Assembly (NCBI GenBank): GCA_040779345.1
Contig: JBFONU010000002.1
Coordinates: 248,001-312,000, forward strand
Direction: 5' to 3'
Length of the DNA stretch: 64,000 nt
From: Thalassotalea_H sp040779345
GTDB lineage: Bacteria > Pseudomonadota > Gammaproteobacteria > Enterobacterales > Alteromonadaceae
This document shows positions 59,752 through 64,000 of this stretch, one piece after another. Position 1 is the stretch's first letter. Every line of letters starts with the position of its first letter. The notes under the pieces are model-generated. The model was given only the letters and a program-made list of their open reading frames with translations. It had not been told where the DNA came from and ran no database searches. The position numbers were made by a program, and so were the translations under genes.

Positions 59752-62700
59752 TTGAAGCTATTGAATCAGCAGAAAATTCTCAACAATAAGAATCGATACT
59801 TAATCATTTTACCGATTTTATTATTGGTCTTAGGTATTGGCTTTATTGAATTTATGATCATGCAAATTTTGCCATGGTTACAACAGCTATTACCTTCAGT
59901 TCCAGAAGCTATTTTAGATGCTTCTCTTTTAGGTCTATCCATCAGTCCGCTTGTTTATTTAATCATCCGTAAAAAAGCCTACTCAACTAGTGACAATCAA
60001 GAAGTCATTCGTAATAAGCTCTTAGTGTCTTCAGGTCTACCTTTGATTATTGCTTTAGCGCTGATGTTTAATATTGTCGTGCAAAAGCAACATCAGATAT
60101 CAAAGTTGAATATCGCAGAGAGAACCATTCAATTTGATCAAAAGTTATCTCATTTTATTGAGCAATATAGTATTGAAGTTGAGAAAAGTGCGTCATTGTT
60201 AGTCACAGCCGATGAGATAAAAGCGGATGATTTACAAAAACAGAGGCGAGTGGTTGATCAATTAATACAGCAATTAGAAGAACTTGCCTTAGTTGAAAAA
60301 ATTATGATCACCCATTTTGATCATTTACATTATAACCAACTAAAAAAAGATTTATTTCAATTGAGGTCGGAAGTTGATAACCGTTCAGTGGAATGGGTGT
60401 CTATTCTTGATTTTTATATGCAGTCAAATGCGGCCTTATTACAGCGGCTTAATTCACTCACTAAACAACAAATTAATCTCGACATAGAGCAGCACCACCT
60501 TAATTACCTCATGCTTTTAAAGCTAAAATCTATTAATAATGTCAGTCGAGTGATGTTATCTACCGCGATTGAAAATGAACAATACAATGAAGAAAATTTC
60601 GATATTCGGCCGTTAAAACAAAATATTCGTTTTAAAAACAGCCAAGAAGATATTTATCGTGGTATGTTTTTGTCTTCACTAGAAGATCAATACAAACCTT
60701 ATGTATTAACCCAATTCGAGGATGCAACATTCCATCGCTTAGCTGTCGCTAAAGAGTTATTAGAAGAAAGAAAAACCCAACAACTCGTTGCTAATATAAA
60801 AATACACTTAGGTTTTAATGGCTTGATCCATCAATTTAAAAACTATGTTTTACGTGACAATGAACAATATCGAGAAAAATTTTTAGGGATATATCATTCA
60901 GTTCATATGCTTATTAAAGAGCTGACAAAATTAGTTCAATATAACCCGAAAGCTATCGAACAACTTCATATTTTTTCAAACGTGATAGATGATTATCATC
61001 GACAAATATCGGCGATTAAGTCGTTAAGAATCAATCATAAAACGATCGGTGAAATTGATAAAGCTGTTTCTATTGATGACACACCGGCAATTAATGCTCT
61101 AACGTATTTAGAAAAAAACTTATGGGAAAATGATCCACTAGAAACGCTTCGTCTCATGAATAAAAAACAGCATATTTATGCTGATATTGATCATTTCTTA
61201 ATGGCCGGAATTACTGAAACATTGCGTGCTGTAATGGCACAGAGGAAGCAAGAAACTCGTCTCACCGCTGTGGTGGCTTTATTGTTGAGTTTATGTGTTA
61301 TTGCTTTACTCATTGTTGTTAGTCGAAATATTAGTACGTCTTATCAAGAAAGACTTGATGCGCTTTCAAAAGCAGAGTCTGCGGCAAATATGAAATCAGA
61401 GTTCCTTGCCAATATGAGTCATGAGATCAGAACGCCAATGAATGGTGTGCTTGGCATGTTAGGTTTGTTAAGCAATAGTGAATTAACGGAAGAGCAGCGT
61501 CACCGACTCACTGTGGCTAAATCCAGTGCTGACTCATTATTAACGCTAATTAATGATATTTTGGATTTTTCTAAAGTTGAAGCAGGTAAATTAGAGCTAG
61601 AATATTTAGATTTTAATATTCGAGATCTGTTTGGAGATTTTGCCGAATCGATGGCCTTATCCGCGCAGAGTAAAAATATAGAGGTTGTGCTTGATTTGTC
61701 GGGGATTGAACAAGCAATGGTTAAGTCTGATCCTGGCAGGATACGACAAATATTAACTAACCTTGTTGGTAATGCCATTAAATTTACGCATCAAGGTGAA
61801 ATTGTCATTAGTGCCAAACTGATACCTGATTCAATTCAAAAAAATGCCCAACTTTTTTGCTGCATTAAAGATACCGGAATAGGTATTGCAGAACCTAAAC
61901 TTAACAAATTATTTGCTGCTTTTAGCCAAGTCGATACTTCTACCACCCGAAAATATGGTGGAACAGGGTTAGGTTTATCCATCACTAAAAAATTATGTGA
62001 ATTAATGGGGGGAGATATCTCGGTATCCAGTGAATTAGGAAAAGGTAGTCGCTTTGAATTCACCATAAAACTTGCAGAAAGTGAAAAGGCACTTCAGGTC
62101 AATTCTAAAGTAGATATTTCCCGATTAACCTTACTCATTGTTGATGATAATAAAGCGAATCTTAAAGCTTTATCTAGGCAACTCGCATTATGGGGGGCTG
62201 ATGTTGTGGAAGCTGAAAGTGGTGAAAAAGCATTACAATACTGCCACGAAAGGCTCACAAATAAAGCGCTGCCGTTTTTTGATCTAGCGATTGTTGATAG
62301 GCAAATGCCAAAGATGAGTGGAGAGGAGTTTGCCGTTAAAATACGAGAATTAGTGCAATATGATGATATGAAAATGGTATTGATGACTTCAATGGGCGCG
62401 CGTGTTGATGATAATGATTATGCGAATATTGGCTTTAGTGGTCATTTTACCAAACCAATAACCCCCCTTGATTTATCGAATGCGCTTGCTATTGTTGAAA
62501 AAAATGCTGATGAGAAGTCAAGCTCATCGATGTTAACTCAGCCCCGTTATCGTCACCCCAGTTTAGTCACTAAACAAGAAAAATTACCGTCTCGTGTTCC
62601 CCAAAGCGCAAGAATACTTTTGGTTGAAGATAATCGTGTTAATCAAATGGTCGCCCTTGGGGTGCTAAAAGAATTGGGCTTTATTGCGGATGTTGCAGCA

Positions 62701-63423
62701 AATGGCATTGAAGCGATTCAAAGCCTTAAGGGATCATTAAATGATGAGCCGTATTCTCTGGTGATAATGGACTGCCAAATGCCAGAAATGGATGGCTATG
62801 AAGCCACAAGAAACATAAGGTTAGGTAAGGCTGGCAGTGCGAATAAGGATATTCCAATTATCGCTATGACAGCGAATGCTATGCAAGGAGATCGAGAAAA
62901 ATGTATTACTGCAGGGATGAATGATTACTTATCAAAACCCATTGATAGAGATAAAGTTGATGAAATGATGCGTGCTTGGCTCGCATTAGCTGATGAAAAT
63001 CATCTTCAAGACTCAAAAGTATCGGCTGTAAAAATAGATAGCCAGCATAGCCAAATTGAACATCGAGAAAATGAATTAGTGATATGGGATAAAAAAGCAC
63101 TACTCAAACGTGTCAATAACCATACTAAACGTATGAAAATGCTGGTAGAGCTATACCTTGAAGAGAATACTATTCGTATTGCTGAGTTGGACAAAGCCTT
63201 AAGCGAAAACAACAGAGAAACAATATTGCATCTTTTTCACACCATTAATGGCTCTGCTGGGAATTTAGGAGGAGAAATTGTTAAAAAACTCGCCCATGAG
63301 ATTGAAATGTCCATGACTGAAAAAAATGCTGAACAATTAGCAGATGATGTCGCAGAATTTAAACTAGCTAACGACAAGCTGATTAATACGATGCAAGCAT
63401 GGTTAAAAGCCTACCCAGAATAA
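59752..63423 (+). CDS. Hybrid sensor histidine kinase with two receivers and HPt
   Basis: A 1223-residue sensor kinase. Membrane helices near residues 17-37, 55-70, 92-110 and 505-525 enclose a long helical input region. Within it, residues 358-368 read LIHQFKNYVLR, a motif seen in other marine sensor proteins. The kinase core has His557 in NMSHEIRTPMNG, HATPase boxes (NLVGNAIKFTH, GGTGLGLSITKKL), receiver 1 with Asp849, receiver 2 with Asp1007, and an HPt domain with His1163 in LFHTINGSAGNLGG. All phosphotransfer residues are intact, so a full His-Asp-His relay is possible. TTG start with no clear ribosome binding site. Confidence 0.92.
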   Translation: MKLLNQQKILNNKNRYLIILPILLLVLGIGFIEFMIMQILPWLQQLLPSVPEAILDASLLGLSISPLVYLIIRKKAYSTSDNQEVIRNKLLVSSGLPLIIALALMFNIVVQKQHQISKLNIAERTIQFDQKLSHFIEQYSIEVEKSASLLVTADEIKADDLQKQRRVVDQLIQQLEELALVEKIMITHFDHLHYNQLKKDLFQLRSEVDNRSVEWVSILDFYMQSNAALLQRLNSLTKQQINLDIEQHHLNYLMLLKLKSINNVSRVMLSTAIENEQYNEENFDIRPLKQNIRFKNSQEDIYRGMFLSSLEDQYKPYVLTQFEDATFHRLAVAKELLEERKTQQLVANIKIHLGFNGLIHQFKNYVLRDNEQYREKFLGIYHSVHMLIKELTKLVQYNPKAIEQLHIFSNVIDDYHRQISAIKSLRINHKTIGEIDKAVSIDDTPAINALTYLEKNLWENDPLETLRLMNKKQHIYADIDHFLMAGITETLRAVMAQRKQETRLTAVVALLLSLCVIALLIVVSRNISTSYQERLDALSKAESAANMKSEFLANMSHEIRTPMNGVLGMLGLLSNSELTEEQRHRLTVAKSSADSLLTLINDILDFSKVEAGKLELEYLDFNIRDLFGDFAESMALSAQSKNIEVVLDLSGIEQAMVKSDPGRIRQILTNLVGNAIKFTHQGEIVISAKLIPDSIQKNAQLFCCIKDTGIGIAEPKLNKLFAAFSQVDTSTTRKYGGTGLGLSITKKLCELMGGDISVSSELGKGSRFEFTIKLAESEKALQVNSKVDISRLTLLIVDDNKANLKALSRQLALWGADVVEAESGEKALQYCHERLTNKALPFFDLAIVDRQMPKMSGEEFAVKIRELVQYDDMKMVLMTSMGARVDDNDYANIGFSGHFTKPITPLDLSNALAIVEKNADEKSSSSMLTQPRYRHPSLVTKQEKLPSRVPQSARILLVEDNRVNQMVALGVLKELGFIADVAANGIEAIQSLKGSLNDEPYSLVIMDCQMPEMDGYEATRNIRLGKAGSANKDIPIIAMTANAMQGDREKCITAGMNDYLSKPIDRDKVDEMMRAWLALADENHLQDSKVSAVKIDSQHSQIEHRENELVIWDKKALLKRVNNHTKRMKMLVELYLEENTIRIAELDKALSENNRETILHLFHTINGSAGNLGGEIVKKLAHEIEMSMTEKNAEQLADDVAEFKLANDKLINTMQAWLKAYPE

Positions 63424-63722
63424 CAATAGTTATTTCCCTCATGGAGTGACTTTATCTTTATTAGCACTGCTCTTAAAAACGTCAGCAGCCTTTTGAACTA
63501 GGTGAGTTTACATTGCCTTGAGCCATATCGTTTGAGGTACTGAGACTGCAGTAAAGCTATATTGAAACTTAACGTAAATGCGCCTGTTAACCTTGCTATA
63601 GCTCACCAGTATATTTTTTATATCAATGTAAAATTTTTACTTAGCTTCTCAGGTCTATTGATGAAGCGACAATAATTGCCCAGCAAAACGTCACCTAAGC
63701 CTATTCGATCAAAGGACAATAA
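63424..63722. other. Intergenic region before the MATE-like gene
   Basis: This 299-bp stretch holds the promoter of the next gene and nothing else recognisable. Confidence 0.4.
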
Positions 63723-64000
63723 ATGAAAGATTGTAAGCAACATTGGATGTTGAACACCCCAATATTCCAGCTTATATGGTCATGCTCTTTACCCATATTA
63801 CCAGCGGTATTTTTATTAGGTGCTTACGATTTATTTGAAACAGGGTTAATCGCTCGACTATGTGCCACCCACCTTGCGGCATTAAGTTTTAGCGCACCGA
63901 TTACCACCGCCATGACAGGCGTAGCTATAGCCATTTCAATAGCGACAAACAGCTGGATTTGTCGTATTAAATCATCGGTTAATAAAAATAGTTGCATAAC
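63723..64000 (+). CDS. MATE-family transporter, 5' part only
   Basis: The gene runs off the window after 92 codons. The visible part has the first two MATE membrane helices: LPILPAVFLLGAYDLFETGLIARL and TTAMTGVAIAISIATNSWI. MATE proteins export drugs or metabolites by cation antiport. AAAGGA lies upstream of the ATG at 63723. A closer assignment needs the rest of the gene. Confidence 0.7.
   Translation, partial: MKDCKQHWMLNTPIFQLIWSCSLPILPAVFLLGAYDLFETGLIARLCATHLAALSFSAPITTAMTGVAIAISIATNSWICRIKSSVNKNSCI

Overview
The window reads as a chromosomal segment of a low-GC marine gammaproteobacterium of the Alteromonadales, most likely Colwelliaceae (Colwellia/Thalassotalea-like). This is an inference from gene content and order: gmk-rpoZ-spoT-ridA-trmH-recG, ubiE-ubiJ-ubiB, coaD with kdkA and waaA, kbl-tdh, glpE-glpG, and ubiC-ubiA-plsB, mixed with secreted degradative enzymes, orphan periplasmic binding proteins, large hybrid histidine kinases and a PEP-CTERM protein. 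No rRNA, tRNA, CRISPR array, prophage or intact insertion sequence was recognised. Many genes start at GTG or TTG behind a clear ribosome binding site, so several starts below were moved inward from the longest possible frame.

Layout. 1-5 kb: a periplasmic binding protein, an S9 exopeptidase, a porin, and an array of 51-bp intergenic repeats. 5-12 kb: tex and greB, separated by a GH19 chitinase and an M4 metalloprotease, both secreted. 12-17 kb: a PEP-CTERM surface protein, a scar made of two broken gene tails, an FMN reductase, a periplasmic cyclophilin, a DUF445 membrane protein, an aromatic/aspartate aminotransferase and a small membrane protein. 17.8-24.5 kb: nucleotide and stringent-response block (gmk, rpoZ, spoT, ridA, trmH, recG), with a strong terminator between rpoZ and spoT. 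24.7-27.8 kb: ubiquinone block ubiE-ubiJ-ubiB. 27.9-36 kb: accessory stretch with a CHASE hybrid kinase, a PhoD-like phosphoesterase, a tri-heme cytochrome, a TPR-like protein and a DUF885 peptidase-like lipidless exported protein. 36-46 kb: ATP-grasp ligase, mutM, an XRE-cupin regulator divergent from an SDR, coaD, a TetR regulator, and the LPS inner-core genes kdkA, a GT9 glycosyltransferase and waaA. 46-50.6 kb: Lrp-type regulator divergent from kbl-tdh (threonine catabolism), then glpE-glpG. 50.6-55 kb: FliL-like protein, ubiC-ubiA, plsB. 55-64 kb: M20 peptidase / NTF2-like / NYN-domain operon, two more binding proteins, a receiver-domain remnant, a 1223-residue hybrid kinase and the start of a MATE-type transporter cut by the window end.

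Functional links: ubiC, ubiA, ubiE, ubiJ and ubiB together cover several steps of ubiquinone synthesis; kdkA, waaA and the GT9 enzyme act on the Kdo/heptose core of LPS; the divergent Lrp regulator and palindrome next to kbl-tdh suggest local control of threonine to glycine conversion. Nothing in the window is an obvious new multi-gene system. The most interesting unexplained items are the repeat array at 4.7-4.9 kb, the gene-debris scar bounded by a 17-bp inverted repeat at 12.8-13.6 kb, the orphan sensor/binding-protein neighbourhood at 57.5-63.4 kb, and the ATP-grasp operon at 35.9-38.1 kb.
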